A DNA stretch of 64,000 nucleotides, from contig OX422185.1 of the NCBI GenBank assembly GCA_949130485.1, positions 9,424,118 through 9,488,117 of the forward strand. The letters run 5' to 3'. The notes below the pieces were generated by a model, which ran no database searches, was not told the DNA's origin, and saw only the letters and a program-made list of their open reading frames with translations. Positions 1 to 11,102 of the stretch are shown piece after piece. The position numbers and the translations under genes are program-made. This DNA comes from Agelas oroides (taxonomy: Eukaryota; Porifera; Demospongiae; Agelasida; Agelasidae). Position 1 is the first letter of the stretch, and the number at the start of each line of letters is the position of its first letter.

Positions 1-227
1 AGCGATAGCTTGAGAAAACAGCAGACTGAGAAACAAATTGTATCAATAAGTAACTCGGGGTACAAAAGATGCAATTTCAAAAAACCACACTGAACCTTGG
101 GGATAAATTTACTGGTCTAGTAAACGCTAGACCAGTAGAGAGTAAGTTACTTTGTTAATAATACCACTCTCACATTGTGTGGACTGTTGCACATGCATCC
201 GTTACACATTGAGGTCGTTTATAGTGC
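1..227. other. No feature seen
   Basis: Nothing recognisable apart from a short palindromic phrase (ctggtctagta / ctagaccagta, about 113-138). Flank of the minisatellite that follows. Confidence 0.4.
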
Positions 228-431
228 AGTACTGGAACTCTTGAAGGACAACTGGTGAGGTAGTGTAGGACTGGAACTTTTACAGGACAACTGATGAGGT
301 AGTATAATTCTAAAACTCTTGCAGGAGGACATGTGAGGTAGCATGGGAGATGGTGACTCATGCAGGACAAATGGTTAGGTAGTGTGGGAAGTGCAAACTC
401 GTGGAGGACAACTAGTGAGTTAGTGTATATA
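228..431. repeat. Degenerate 40-bp minisatellite, five units
   Basis: Five imperfect units start near 231, 271, 311, 350 and 391. Each contains a version of aactcttgcaggacaact followed by ggtgaggtagtgt. Drift between units is high, so the array is old. Open frames across it on either strand are by-products of the repetition. Confidence 0.75.
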
Positions 432-1567
432 AGATTTGGAACTCTGAGCACAGGTGCACGGGGGTTGCATGGCTGATCTGGAACGTGCCTGAGACTAGGT
501 AGTAGAGCAAGAGTACTACTCACCAACTCTCAAAAGACTTAAGCTCTTCCTCAGCAGCTCCTCACCTAGTCTCACAACTCTTGCAGAAGTGCGCATGCTT
601 CACGTGAATGGTTCAAAGTTTTTTGTTTGTTTTTTCAAAAATTTTAATATTGGGGGCTTCTCTTTTTTTTTTTTTCCTTTTTTTTGCCAGAGCCTATTGC
701 CGGAGCCTGGTAAACACTCAACCACAATGCAACCAATGGTGATTGTTAGGGAATGGGTGAGATGGTGAATGAGATAGTGGGATGAATGGGTTGATTTTTC
801 AGAATAGTGAGATGAGATGATGGGGTGAAGTTTTTCAGTACGAGATGTGAGAAATGCTGTCAATACATTCACAGCTGTTGTCAATTAATCTGAGTTCACT
901 CAAGTCATCAGTTGCTTGTGATGACTCTAAACAAAAACACAGACAAATCGGCAACTTCAGGAAGCAAGTGAGCACATCCATAGTTTTTAGGTCATAAGTT
1001 GTCTTCAGATCAAGGCAACAGTAAGAGACTCCAGAACACATCAGCAAGTGACAACTAGCAACCGTTTTGTACCTCTGGAACAATGACTGCCAGTGTATGC
1101 AGCCAGCAGGAGTTCAGATTGGAAGACAGTCAGTTGCGAGAAACAGCAAGAGAATCTAGAACACATCAACCATCAACCGTCCGCACCTTTGGAGCATGAT
1201 CGGTAGCACATGTGATGACTGCTGCAGCCAGTGAGAAATCAGATCTGAATATCTTCAGTTGCAAGATGTCTGTCTAGCACGACAGCAACATGATGGGGAT
1301 GATGGTGATTTTGTTTTTCAATATGATTACAAAGACAAGGGTAACTATTTATGACATAGTGCCCTATGAATAGCATTACAGTGAAAATGAAACTGCTAGT
1401 AAAGTGGTTGGGACCAGGAATGGCTCAAGGTGTAGCATTTCTTTTTTTGCCCCATCTTTTCTCTTTTTCACAGAATGCACAATACAATTCAGGAGAGGGC
1501 ATAATATGCATGCATATAGTTGGCGGCAAAATGAGTTGAGAGAGAAAGAGAGACTGATACAAGTTGA

Positions 1568-1570
<3 letters not shown>
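432..1570. other. Non-genic stretch, no feature seen
   Basis: I see no gene-like reading frame, splice structure or clear repeat. There is a T-run near 661-690. Short open frames here show no family resemblance. Confidence 0.4.

Positions 1571-1632
<62 letters not shown>
1571..1632. repeat. (GA)n microsatellite
   Basis: An uninterrupted run of about 31 GA dinucleotides. It creates spurious Arg-Glu and Ser-Leu open frames on the two strands. Confidence 0.97.
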
Positions 1633-1634
<2 letters not shown>

Positions 1635-1706
1635 CTGTCCTCTTCCTTGCACATGGTCTCATGTACTTGTACTCGTCCCATGCTGCCTATTTAGGTACAA
1701 AACACC

Positions 1707-3430
1707 AAACCAGTGGAACCAGTAGAACTAGAGGAACCAGAGAAACCAGAGGAACCAGAGGAATCTGTTGAATCAGTGGAACCAGGGGAACCAGAGGAAC
1801 CAGAGAAACCAAAGGAATCAGTGGAATCGGTGGAACCAGGGGAACCAAAGGAACCAAAGGAACCAGAGGAACAAGAGGAACCAGTGGAACTAGAGGAATG
1901 AGAGGAACCAGTGGAACCAGTGGAACTAGAGGAACCAGTGGAACCAGAGGAACCAGTGGAACCAGTGGAACCAGAGGAACCAGAGGAACCAAGGAACCGG
2001 AGGAACCAAGGAACCGGAGGAACCAGAGAAACCAGAGGAACCAGTGGAACCAGAGGAACCAGTGGAACCAGAGGAACCAGTGGAAACTAGTGGAACCAGT
2101 GGAACCAGTGGAACCGGAGGAACCGGAGAAACCAGAGGAACCAGTGGAACCGGAGGAACTAATGGAACCAGAGGAACCAGTGGAACCAGAGGAACCAGGG
2201 GAACTAGAGGAACCAGTGGAACCAGTGGAACCAGAGGAACCAGTGGGACTAGAGGAACCAGTGGAACCAGTGGAACCAGGGAACCAGGGGAACCGGAGGA
2301 ACCAGGGGAACTAGTGGAACCAGAGGAACCAGAGGAACCGGAGGAACCGGAGAAACCAGAGGAACCAAGGAACCAGAGGAACCAGTGGAACCAGAGGAAC
2401 CAGTGGAACCAGAGGAACCAGTGGAAACTAGTGGAACCAGTGGAACCAGTGGAACCGGAGGAACCGGAGAAACCAGAGGAACCAGTGGAACCGGAGGAAC
2501 TAATGGAACCAGAGGAACCAGTGGAACCAGAGGAACCAGGGGAACTAGAGGAACCAGTGGAACCAGTGGAACCAGAGGAACCAGTGGGACTAGAGGAACC
2601 AGTGGAACCAGTGGAACCAGGGAACCAGGGGAACCGGAGGAACCAGGGGAACTAGTGGAACCAGAGGAACCAGAGGAACCGGAGGAACCGGAGAAACCAG
2701 AGGAACCAAGGAACCAGAGGAACCAGTGGAACCAGTGGAACCAGAGGAACCAGTGGAACAAGTGGAAACTAGTGGAACCAGAGGAACCAGAGGAACCAGT
2801 GGAACCAGAGGAACCAGTGGAACCAGAGGAACCGGAGAAACCAGTGGAACCAGAGGAACCAGTGGAACCAGAGGAACCAGTGGAACCAGAGGAACCAGTG
2901 GAACCAGGGGAACCGGAGGAACCAGTGGAAACTAGTGGAACCAGTGGAACCAGAGGAACCAGTGGAACCAGAGGAACCAGTGGAACCAGTGGAAACTAGT
3001 GGAACCAGAGGAACCGGAGGAACCAAGGAACCGGAAGAACCAGAGGAACCAGTGGAACCGGAGGAACCGGAGAAACTAGTGGAACCAGAGGAACCAGTGG
3101 AACCAGTGGAAACTAGTGGAACCAGAGGAACCAGAGGAACAAGTGGAACCGGAGGAACCAGAGAAACCAAGGAACCAGAGGAACCAGAGGAAACTAGTGG
3201 AACCAGAGAAACCAGTGGAACCGGAGGAACCAAAGGAACAAGTGGAACCGGAGGAACCATGGGAACCAAGGAACCAGAGGAACCAGAGAAACCAGTGGAA
3301 CCAGTGGAACCAGAGGAACCAGTGGAACCAGAGGAACCAGTGGAACCAGAGGAACCGGTGGAAACCAGAGAAACCAGAGAAACCAAGGAACCAGTGGAAA
3401 CTAGTGGAACTAGAGGAACCAGTGGAACCA
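1707..3430. repeat. GGAACC minisatellite, about 1.7 kb
   Basis: The array is built from 9-bp units of the form GGAACCAGT, GGAACCAGA, GGAACCGGA or GGAAACTAGT. Because the unit length is a multiple of three and the units lack stops in most frames, several frames stay open on both strands (Glu-Pro and Thr-Ser-Gly on plus, Val-Pro-Leu on minus). No splice sites, initiation context or unique coding flanks support translation, so I read it as non-coding satellite. The plus strand is strongly purine-rich in GGAA blocks. Confidence 0.93.
2044..2725. repeat. 341-bp higher-order tandem duplication inside the minisatellite
   Basis: The irregular variants (GGAAACTAG, GGAACTAATGG, CCAGTGGGACTAG) recur in the same order with an offset of 341 bp: positions 2044-2384 and 2385-2725. 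Since 341 is not a multiple of three, the same unit is read in two different frames. The near identity points to a recent unequal exchange or replication slippage of a large block. Confidence 0.85.
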
Positions 3431-5070
3431 TTACAATACTAGTTACTCATGATTAAGTAATGCATTATGTAAACATTACGTCATTTCAGGACTTGCTATA
3501 TGTGCCATCTGCCGCTTCTTCGGGTCCAATTAACATGTCTGGATCCAGTTCCATCTTCGATCCGCGCGCGCAATGCGCAAGGAATAAACATTACAAATTG
3601 TGATGTCACCACATGGAGTTGGGTGAACTTAGTGAACCCCGTCACGCAATGTTCGAACGGAACTGAAATCTACAGTAATGTACCAGGCTCTCCCCCTCAT
3701 TAGCGGGGAGAGGCTGGGAACGAGGCTATCCTTCGCTTATCTGATCTGGTCCAGTCAAGCCAAGTTTTGGGGACAGTGCATACAGGTGAGCTTAGCACAC
3801 TCCATGTTGCTAATTAAACCAGTAACGTGAAGTTTCAAGAGAGAAGGGAAACGTACCTAGGGTTTAACCGAGCGAGTATAACATGTCGGATGCATGTAGC
3901 TACATGTGTGATGGCTGAACGTCGAAACGTACCAGGATTCTCGCTCGGCTTTTAGCGGGCGGTTCTGCACTATTGGATTGATTGCAATACCATTTGCATG
4001 TGGTAAATAGTAAAAGCACAGTTGGGTTACTTCCTGTGTACATGGCCTGGATTTTGTTCAAGAGCACAGGAAAGTCCCAGGGGTGTAAGAGGGTCCATGG
4101 AGTACTCGTCCAAGGGGGTCCAAGTCTGTGAAGCATCTTTTCCGGGGACGCAACTCCATGGAGTGTTGGTCCCAGGGCGCAAGTCCATACACTGTCCCAA
4201 GGTCTACTTCGATTGGACTGAGCCATCTGTACCAAAACCAATGACTGTCTGTCCCAGTGGTTAAATAGAATGACGACATCAATAGGGAGTGTATCCCCAT
4301 TTAGAAGGAATAGCCCAATCCTGCCTACAGCAGTTACTGACCTGGCTTCCCACGTCAACAGTGGTATGTAAACATGGAGTTTCATACCTGCTATTGCATT
4401 GCACACCATTTGGAAGTACGTAAATTTCTAGCAAGAACGCTGAAAACCTACTGACATTTCATTTGAATCAGGCATCAAGGTACATAAAAGTGGCTCCTTA
4501 TGAAATTTTGTTACTGTTAATTCTTTGTGCTGCTACACAGAATCTGATGCTGGATGGAAAACGCACAGTCAGAAAGCAAATCAGGAGGTATGTTCATCTA
4601 AATCTCTTACAGACTTATACTGTTGGCTTTCGGTAGTATCTACTGTACAACCAGGGGCAATTATGCAGATGCCCAGTAGTACCAAATGATGGTGGTAATG
4701 TAGAGGTGTCAGAAGCATTTTAAGGCCATTGCAGTGTGTGTGTAAGTACCAACGGGGTCTGGCAGCATGCTCCCCAGGAAAATTTTCAGTAAGATGCAAT
4801 GAGGTTACTTCTGAGGCCACTTTTGGGCCATAAGCACTGCTATAGTCTTTTGTTCAGTCTCATGAAAATATTACCACTTGATGCCAGGATGCAAAAACTG
4901 GTTCAGTCACAACTCACAGCACAACAATGATTGAAACTATCCAAAATCACACTTGGTAAAAACTGAAACCTCATGGTTATTGAGGCTCTTACAGCACTAT
5001 TTGACTCCTGTGGTATTACTCATAGTATGTGCTGTTGATTTACTAAACATTAATCTTCTAATTACATTTT
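3431..5070. other. Non-genic stretch with a small hairpin
   Basis: No gene is supported. An imperfect hairpin (ccaggctctcccc at 3683 and its complement ending near 3716) is followed by a tgggaacgag tail that recurs elsewhere in the window. Around 4080-4170 the phrase tccatggagt is repeated about 58 bp apart. The 169-residue minus frame over this area looks like a by-product of such repetition. Confidence 0.4.
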
Positions 5071-5275
5071 TAACCCTCGGCGTGCATGCGCAGCGAGGGT
5101 TACTGTATTTGGTCTGTGTGTCTGTCTGTCTGTTACTCAACATCTCACTTTATACGTGATTATTCGTGCCACAAACGATACTACCCTTCTCAGCAGCGGA
5201 TGAAGGTCGAAAATTTTAAGCGATTTTCTCTGAAAATGCTTCGTTGTGAAGCTAGAGTGTTTCCTGTTTAATCAT
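5071..5275 (+). repeat. Dispersed repeat with CCCTCGGCG...CGAGGGTTAC end
   Basis: It starts with a short inverted repeat around a gcatgcgc core, continues into a gtctgtctgtctgtta tract and ends in sequence related to gaaaatgcttcgtt. A second copy lies inverted at about 39297-39500 and shares the same three landmarks. Confidence 0.7.
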
Positions 5276-5692
5276 ACACTGCTGACAATGGCTATTTCTG
5301 TGCAAGGCCTTGATGCAAACTAGTGTGAAAACGATGCAGGGATGAGGCTTTGTATATTTACCTTCACTATATCATCCCTACCTTGTTTGCATACTTTTTG
5401 GCATGCCATCCCTACATCTTTTTACATTTTTAATGTTTTTTAAGTCTTGTAGTATATACTAGTAAGATGCTGAATCATCCTGGGGTGAGCTAGCCTCATC
5501 CCCAGGCCCATTCGAAAAATCGGAGAAGAGGGCCTGGTATCCACTGTTTGCGCATGCGCTTAATTTCCCGACATTCCGGGAATTCCGGATAATACCGTGT
5601 TACCTCCGCGTGCCGTGACGTCAGGTACATGTATTTTGCCGTATATTTAATCGTACACTGCTGACAATGGCTATTTCTGTGCAAGGCCTTGA
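5269..5692. repeat. Direct repeat of about 48 bp, two copies 379 bp apart
   Basis: The stretch containing acactgctgacaatggct followed by atttctgtgcaaggcctt occurs at about 5273-5317 and again at 5652-5692. The sequence between includes a MITE copy (5335-5424), consistent with an insertion or partial segment duplication. Confidence 0.75.
5335..5424. mobile_element. MITE copy, GATGTAGGGATGG family
   Basis: The right end ggcatgccatccctacatct is shared with copies at 9703-9808 and 10298-10404. The left end (tgcagggatgaggc) is degenerate. Confidence 0.7.
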
Positions 5693-6068
5693 TTCTACCG
5701 TGTTGTGTGCCTTCCTGCGACTTCGAGGCGAAGCGACAGCGCTAAAACACGACAAGAAAGCATCTATGAAGCATTTATGCTTGTATCTTATGGGTTTTGG
5801 CAAGTTATAATTCGTGTTACACTTACATTTGTAGTTTGAAGATGGTACTGCGTCGACAGCGCAGTTCAAGCGATAAGCGCTGGGGTCAGAAGGCCTGGGC
5901 AAAGAGCTAGGAGAGCAGCGCTCGCCTCTTTGGCGTTATACTATAAAAGCCCATATGCCATATATGAACGTCATAGTTCATAACCACATGATGTTGGCCG
6001 TCATTTGACACATCCTTGCACAATTTCACGTGAGCTGTACGCACTAGCTGAAGTACATGTCAGTGTGG
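5693..6068. other. Non-genic stretch
   Basis: No gene or clear repeat seen. Confidence 0.35.
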
Positions 6069-6310
6069 ACATTCAATCATCGTGAAATATTTGAATGCGC
6101 TGATTTAAAATTTCCGGTAAATGGTCGGTCCACCAAGCATACACACGCACATCCGCAATGCAGTCACGCTAGTGTGGGGCTCACTCAGGCTCGCCCCAAT
6201 TATATGAACCATGGTAAGGAGGTGTATATGGCGAATCATACTACCCTCGACCTCAGTCATCGGTCTCAGGTATAGTATATTCGCCATATACACCTCCTTA
6301 CCATGGTTTA
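6069..6310. mobile_element. Dispersed element with inner inverted repeat
   Basis: The left part (6070-6200) is related to 35640-35785 and ends in the recurrent ctcactcaggctcgcccc motif. It is followed by a 31-bp inverted repeat: gaaccatggtaaggaggtgt at 6206 and its complement ending at 6308. One arm of the same inverted repeat recurs at about 24451-24482. Confidence 0.7.
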
Positions 6311-6910
6311 TATCATGGGGTACGGTAGTACGCCATATGTAGGGATGACCCCGAAAAAAAATGGCAGCCACATTAAAAGTGCACAGATGACACACTCGAA
6401 ATGTCTGCGTTAGATTAGTCAACGGCCTCCATGAGCCACATCAGGCATTATCGAGTACTTCCATGGGCAACGGGACCGTTAAATTTGCTGGAGAGCATCA
6501 CTGAAGTACCAGACCTGTCAGCCAGGCTAGCACGATAACCGCTGTAGCTATTACAACGATTCAAACTCGAAAAAACGACATAAATCACTGGGTATTGCAC
6601 TCACTACTTATCATTATCGTAGAACTCAAACTATTCCTCAGTGATTCTCAAGCACTCCGATGTTAATGCTTAGTGCAAATACGCCATTTTGCTAGAATAA
6701 GATTATTCATAGCAAGCGCGCCCCCCGGAAGCTCAACTGAGCACGTGTTTAGATCCAGCTTACCGTGAAAGATGGGCAACAGCCAAAGTCAGGTATATAG
6801 TATAATGCAAAACATAGAGAGGGGATGTGCATGTTTCCAGGAGAAGGTATGTATTGCTAGAGCTGCTGAGTTTCTACTTCCATTCAATTTTTATTTTCAA
6901 CTTTCACATT
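6311..6910. other. Non-genic stretch with one weak possible first exon
   Basis: At 6772 an ATG opens a frame beginning MGNSQSQ, an N-myristoylation-like start, which reaches a possible donor (gagaag then gtatgt, about 6846). No downstream exon could be joined, so I do not call a gene. Confidence 0.25.
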
Positions 6911-6974
6911 TCAAATTTGCTTGTTATAGTCATTTACAACAAAAATGCATATAGTACACATACAATGTTTAGTT

Positions 6975-7295
6975 GAAGATAGCATTTTGGCTGGTGTCTT
7001 CTTAACATCCTCCGCAGCAATTAGCAGCCTATTGGTAGCTTGGTCCTTGAATTGCTCTATTGCAGCTAGTACTTGAAGTTGGGCACATCCACATTGCGTC
7101 CACCTGACGTCATTCACGTGATAGGTGTTCCCAGGCCTTCCCCGTTTTTCGTGCTCTTCCGCTGCCGTGTATTATACTGAACGCGAACCGAAGAACGAAA
7201 ACGGGGAGGCCTGGGAACAAGGCTATGAAAAGCTCTCTGCAGACTTCGTCCCCACAGAGCTCACATACATGTAATATTGAGTCGTAAGACACCAT
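6975..7295 (-). pseudogene. Broken copy of a small unidentified gene (left arm)
   Basis: The minus frame starts MVSYDSIL at 7295 and runs through GDEVCRELF. It is then cut by a small palindromic insert (7137-7217), after which homology to the plus-strand copy at 13111 resumes with LAAIEQFKDQATNR and EDVKKTPAKM. The middle part present in the other copy (an Ala/Ser/Pro-rich stretch) is missing. About 140 bp upstream of the ATG also match the other copy, so a promoter-proximal segment was duplicated too. I do not recognise the family. Confidence 0.6.
7137..7217. mobile_element. 81-bp palindromic insert
   Basis: Terminal inverted repeats gttcccaggcctycccgttt at both ends flank a core of about 35 bp. 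It interrupts the small gene relic on the minus strand. Similar ends (gtctcgttccca / tgggaacgagac) form a hairpin at 9177-9230 and appear near 3711 and 13903. Confidence 0.75.
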
Positions 7296-7489
7296 TACAC
7301 AACAGTTTTACAGTGAGTATCTATTGGTTTGATACCACAGCGTTAGGATCCATGGAATTTATAAGCATCTCGTGCTTTGCACTTGAGGCTTTACTTTGGC
7401 TTCTAAACACCATAAATAAATTTACAATTTCACTTGGAAGCATTTGAATTTATAATGATTGTTTGTTCTTTGTAAACACCACAGTTCTA

Positions 7490-7745
7490 TGCTTTCATAC
7501 TTTACAGACCATGCATCTTCCCCTTGTCTTCCTTTCCCACCTCTCTTCTCTCTTACTATTTCTAAAAAAAAAAAAACAGGAACAAGTCACAAAAAAGTTT
7601 TCCGAATGAAAACAAGCGCATGTAGGGATGGAACCCTCAAAAACCAGCCAAACAAGATGGGAACGACACAACACATTCACACCATCCCTACATCTTGTGC
7701 CATTCTACCAACTATGCACAACACAAAACTCTCTACTCACTCACT
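7490..7745 (+). repeat. Repeat unit carrying a GATGTAGGGATGG core, plus copy
   Basis: The order is cagaccatgcat, a pyrimidine-rich tract, ggaacaagtcacaaaaaagt, then the 78-bp core between catgtagggatggaaccctc and catccctacatcttgtgcc. The whole order is found in reverse at 12258-12500, and the right part again at 11850-12000. Confidence 0.8.
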
Positions 7746-7879
7746 AAATGAACACCGTACTTAGCGCTGCTCACTCCACAGCCTTCCACATAAAGGACAA
7801 TCCATATCTGCCACATTCAGCAGTGTAAGAGACTGCAGGATAATTACACTGAGTCTACTTCGTTCTATTTAGCTAGTTT

Positions 7880-8648
7880 CAGTGCTGTTTGTATCCCTTA
7901 CACAAAACTCACTTCAACAAATTTCATTCAACATGTGGACTAACAATGATCTCGTGATACAGAACTTGTTTTCAATAAGGTGTTTTACCGTGCCCACCCA
8001 CTCATTGAGTGTGCACGGGTCTGCTCCCTCCTTAGAAGCCCACTATCTCTACTTGTGTACTCCCTCCATGCACAGTTTCAGACACAGATCCCAGTTGATA
8101 TTATTTTGCTCTCTAAAATTAGGGCTTTTTCTAATGAAATGTCTAAGTTTCCTATTGGTTATGATGCTGAGGTCACCAGTGACCACATGGCCTAAGGGCT
8201 GGTAAAGAAAGGCAGATGAACTGCACTTGCAGTTTGTGCAGTCGTCGCTGGATAGGTTAATGCTCTCTGTAACTTTGTTAAAGTTGAAGACTGACGGTCC
8301 TATAGTCTTGGTATATTTGTAAGAAACTGTTGGGGTTCATTTGTTCAAAAAACACTGGGATTTAACCTGCCTGGAACGGAGTATCCCACTCAAGTTGATC
8401 ATTTCGATGCCTTTGTTATGGAATTTTACTTTCAAAAAATGCTTATGGTTATTCTCTTTGGTATGCTGTTTTGGAGGCTGAGGCTGAGAGGTACCTAGTC
8501 TAAATTTGATCAAATCCTTCAACATTAGAAGGAGATGAGTAGGAAAGGCATGGAGGTGGAGTTGTTCCTCAACGAGTGTCCTGGTATCCCTAAGAGAGGT
8601 ATTTCTAAGCCCCAAAATTGCCCTAATGTATTTATGCAGAAAATACAT
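7880..8648 (-). pseudogene. Penelope-like element fragment (region upstream of RT)
   Basis: Reading on the minus strand, three adjoining frames give blocks typical of the region before the reverse transcriptase of Penelope-like elements: VSYKYTKTIG, a C-x2-C-x-C-type stretch (CTNCKC), GHVVTGDLSI, LRHFIRKSPNFRE and NEWVGTVKHLIENKF. Stops near 8336 and near 8057 break it. The RT core and the endonuclease do not follow in sequence, so it is a dead fragment. It cannot be colinear with the endonuclease fragment at 10405-10826, which lies on the wrong side for one minus-strand element. Confidence 0.75.
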
Positions 8649-8720
8649 GGATTTGAATTACCAAGTTTGTTTTTAAGCCAATCACGAGGGTTAGTGTTTT
8701 TTTTTGTATTCTTGTGCTTG

Positions 8721-9385
8721 TCAGAGAGTCGGTAGACTCTCTATGTAGGGATGGCGCCGACGCGCAATATATGCAATACTTAAGCAAAAGCCGTATAACT
8801 TCACCATAAACACCCTAAAAGCTTATTTAAGCGCCCAGGCTTCCTCTTTGAGTGCCTTTGTGATCAGCAAGACTCATACTAGTGGCCAAAAGCCACGCAG
8901 AAGACAGCTAAACGCAGAAGTGTGCGGTAGCAAAAGTGCCATTTTTCGTCTTCTTTCTTTCTTTGTTCAGACCTCTTTGTAATTACGATAACTCTTAAAC
9001 GGCTCAAGTACTCACCTTGATTTTAGCACGAAACGAATGCTCATCACAGCGTGCAGCTTCCCAACTACTCAGCGTCTTCATAGCTTCAAATTTACAAAAA
9101 GCTGTTCACAGCACAGCCCGACTGCTGTCCGTTGCGTAGGACGCCATTTTCTAATCTTGTACGCATGCACACATGCAGTCTCGTTCCCAAACCAAAGACC
9201 ACGGTCATTTCTCTGGGAACGAGACTAGTGCTCACGCAAAATCGCGTGCGTATATACCTGCACGGCTGGCACGGTCTATTCCCGTGGTTGTGGGAAAGGC
9301 TTATTGACACCATGTAGGTAAGGAGCTGTATTGAGTTGCTTACTTATAGCTACACTATGAAATAGAGAGTCTACCGACTCTCTGA
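8721..9385. mobile_element. TIR element, about 665 bp
   Basis: The ends are tcagagagtcggtagactct and its reverse complement, about 23 bp matching. The TIR is itself partly palindromic. No transposase is visible inside. A 13-bp stem hairpin (9177-9230) lies within. Confidence 0.8.
9177..9230. repeat. Hairpin, 13-bp stem
   Basis: agtctcgttccca and tgggaacgagact are separated by about 28 bases. Related to the ends of the palindromic insert at 7137. Confidence 0.7.
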
Positions 9386-9702
9386 TACAGCTTTAGGTAA
9401 CGCCTGGATGGTCAGTTTTTATGCTCTGTCAGTACAGTTTTTTGTGCTGGTCAGTTGTCATGTGATCGTAAATCAGGAAATCGGCTTCACAAAGGGCTCA
9501 AACTCTGGTACAGAGAGTTATTAACCCTCCATCAGATTCCAGCTGGCATGTTACATGCTTGGAACCACTGCTAAGCTGTCAAATTTATGATGTTTCAAGT
9601 TCTAGGGTTGTAGTTACACTTGAACGAAATCTTCTTAGTATTAGGTCTAACTGTAACTGAGATTAACATCAAAAAAGTACAGAAACAAGAAATAAAAAAT
9701 GT
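9386..9702. other. Non-genic stretch
   Basis: No feature seen. Confidence 0.35.
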
Positions 9703-9808
9703 AAAAAGATGTAGGGATGGCATGCCAAAAAGTATACAAACAAGGTAGGGATGATAGCATAAAAGCAAAGGTTAACATAAAGGCAATGCCCCATCCCTAC
9801 ATCTTTTT
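9703..9808. mobile_element. MITE, GATGTAGGGATGG family
   Basis: About 106 bp with TIR aaaaagatgtagggatgg at both ends. It is nearly the exact reverse complement of the copy at 10298-10404. Confidence 0.85.
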
Positions 9809-10297
9809 CACACTGCAGTTAGACAGCATGCTTGAAACCTAAACCTGCACCATCTGTGGAGTTAATAATGCTGTAAATGAGCACCAACTACTTGAGTTTT
9901 TAAATACTACAGCACTTACTATATGACCAGTCCTGCAGCTCACTTCTGCTCAGTGTCTAGGTTGTATAAGCGGTCCGTATACAATATTAAATGCCAACAA
10001 GGGTTCCACTGTTACTACAAATAGCATGTCAGCATCAAAAGCTACCTGGTCGCTAAATGCATAGCTTCCGACAAGGTACACATACACCACATACCCCATG
10101 CTGCTTAGACTACACTGCAATCTGGACCCCAGACCCTTCTTGCCCTTTCGAAGGGTTTGGAGTCCAGAACCCAGGCCATGTGGGAGGAGGAAAGTGGCCT
10201 GAGAACAAGGTTACAGCGCTATGCCCTTCAAGAACTGCCAGTAAGGTTGTTGTACGTTTTATAGAGACCTCCAATACACTGTCATAACTGCAGTGTG
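9809..10297. other. Non-genic centre of the inverted arrangement
   Basis: Around 10130-10215 there are imperfect inverted phrases (tggaccccagac / gtccagaacccaggcc). No gene seen. Confidence 0.35.
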
Positions 10298-10404
10298 AAA
10301 AAGATGTAGGGATGGGGCATTGCCTTTATGTTGACCTTTGCTTTTATGCTATCATCCCTACCTTGTTTGTATACTTTTTGGCATGCCATCCCTACATCTT
10401 TTTA
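10298..10404. mobile_element. MITE, GATGTAGGGATGG family
   Basis: Same element as at 9703 in opposite orientation. Its edge abuts the 3' end of the Penelope-like endonuclease frame, so it probably inserted there. Confidence 0.85.
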
Positions 10405-10826
10405 TTTCTTTAAAAAATTGAGGCTTCAGGCTTTTAATGTTTGCTCTATGGTTGTTCATTCTTTTCCTCAAGGCTTGACTTGTCTCTCCTACATATTGTA
10501 TGCCGCAACGTTGACAGGTAACTAAATAGACAACATTCGAGGTGCTGCAAGACCAGTCTCCTGAGCCTATAACTTTGTGCGTTTTTCCGGTGACACTACT
10601 TCTAAACATCGTGTAAGCCTTAGCATGTAAGGCAATTCTTGGAGTTACATTTGCTAATGCTGTTTGGTCTTCGATGCTGCTGGGATCTGGAATCATTCGT
10701 GGCGTTGGTACATGACAAACCTGTGTCTTCTTGCTGAGTCTTCGAGGTGCTAGCATCAACAACAAGAGGCACACCTCTAACCTCCTGCATAGTCTTCGAG
10801 GTGCTAGCAATAACTACACTCGGCAC
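10405..10826 (-). pseudogene. Penelope-like GIY-YIG endonuclease fragment
   Basis: The minus frame contains VVYLVTCQRCGIQYVGE followed by LRKRMNNHR. This is the GIY-YIG nuclease pattern found at the C-terminus of Penelope-like retroelements, with the Tyr pair (VYL, YVG) and the Arg helix present. Upstream residues are partly encoded by a tandem 54-bp repeat (about 10739-10846). No reverse transcriptase is attached, and the 3' end runs into a MITE. A hammerhead fold on the same strand lies about 280 bp upstream, where the element's leader or terminal repeat would be expected. Confidence 0.85.
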
Positions 10827-10846
10827 ACCTCTGACCTCATGTAGGG
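10739..10846. repeat. Tandem duplication, 54-bp period
   Basis: Two copies start tcttcgaggtgctagc at about 10739 and 10793, and each ends in the phrase cacacctctracctc. The minus-strand frame reads the repeat as LAPRRL twice. Confidence 0.8.
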
Positions 10847-11102
10847 GACCTTATTGACCCGGGCGACATCCCAGCCAGTATGAATTTTCTTTTTGGACAC
10901 TCATCATGGTTTTGTGTTCGAGCTAGAGGGATAAGTGGCTCAAGCCGCTCGAGAAACCGAGCCAACGTTACCTAGTAGAACACGTGAAGCCGGGGTGCCC
11001 ACAGGGGCACCACCAGACACAGACACGTAAACTAGGCATATGCAGGAACAATCAACGAACCACATCTCCCTTAAAAATAGGCCTATATAGATGTCATGCA
11101 AA

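Noticed and set aside
280-330. ctgatgag as a possible hammerhead core
   Set aside because: No stem II followed by GAAA, and it is one variant of a 40-bp minisatellite unit.
1376-1694. Open frames over the GA run on both strands
   Set aside because: They are products of the dinucleotide repeat; no unique coding signature.
1687-3456. Long Glu-Pro and Val-Pro-Leu frames that could pass for a repetitive structural protein
   Set aside because: All arise from a 9-bp repeat open in several frames on both strands; no start, splice or flanking domain.
3900-4409. 169-codon minus-strand frame
   Set aside because: Internal phrase repetition, odd composition, no family resemblance or splice partner.
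6772-6846. First exon of a myristoylated protein (MGNSQSQ)
   Set aside because: No downstream exon could be joined.
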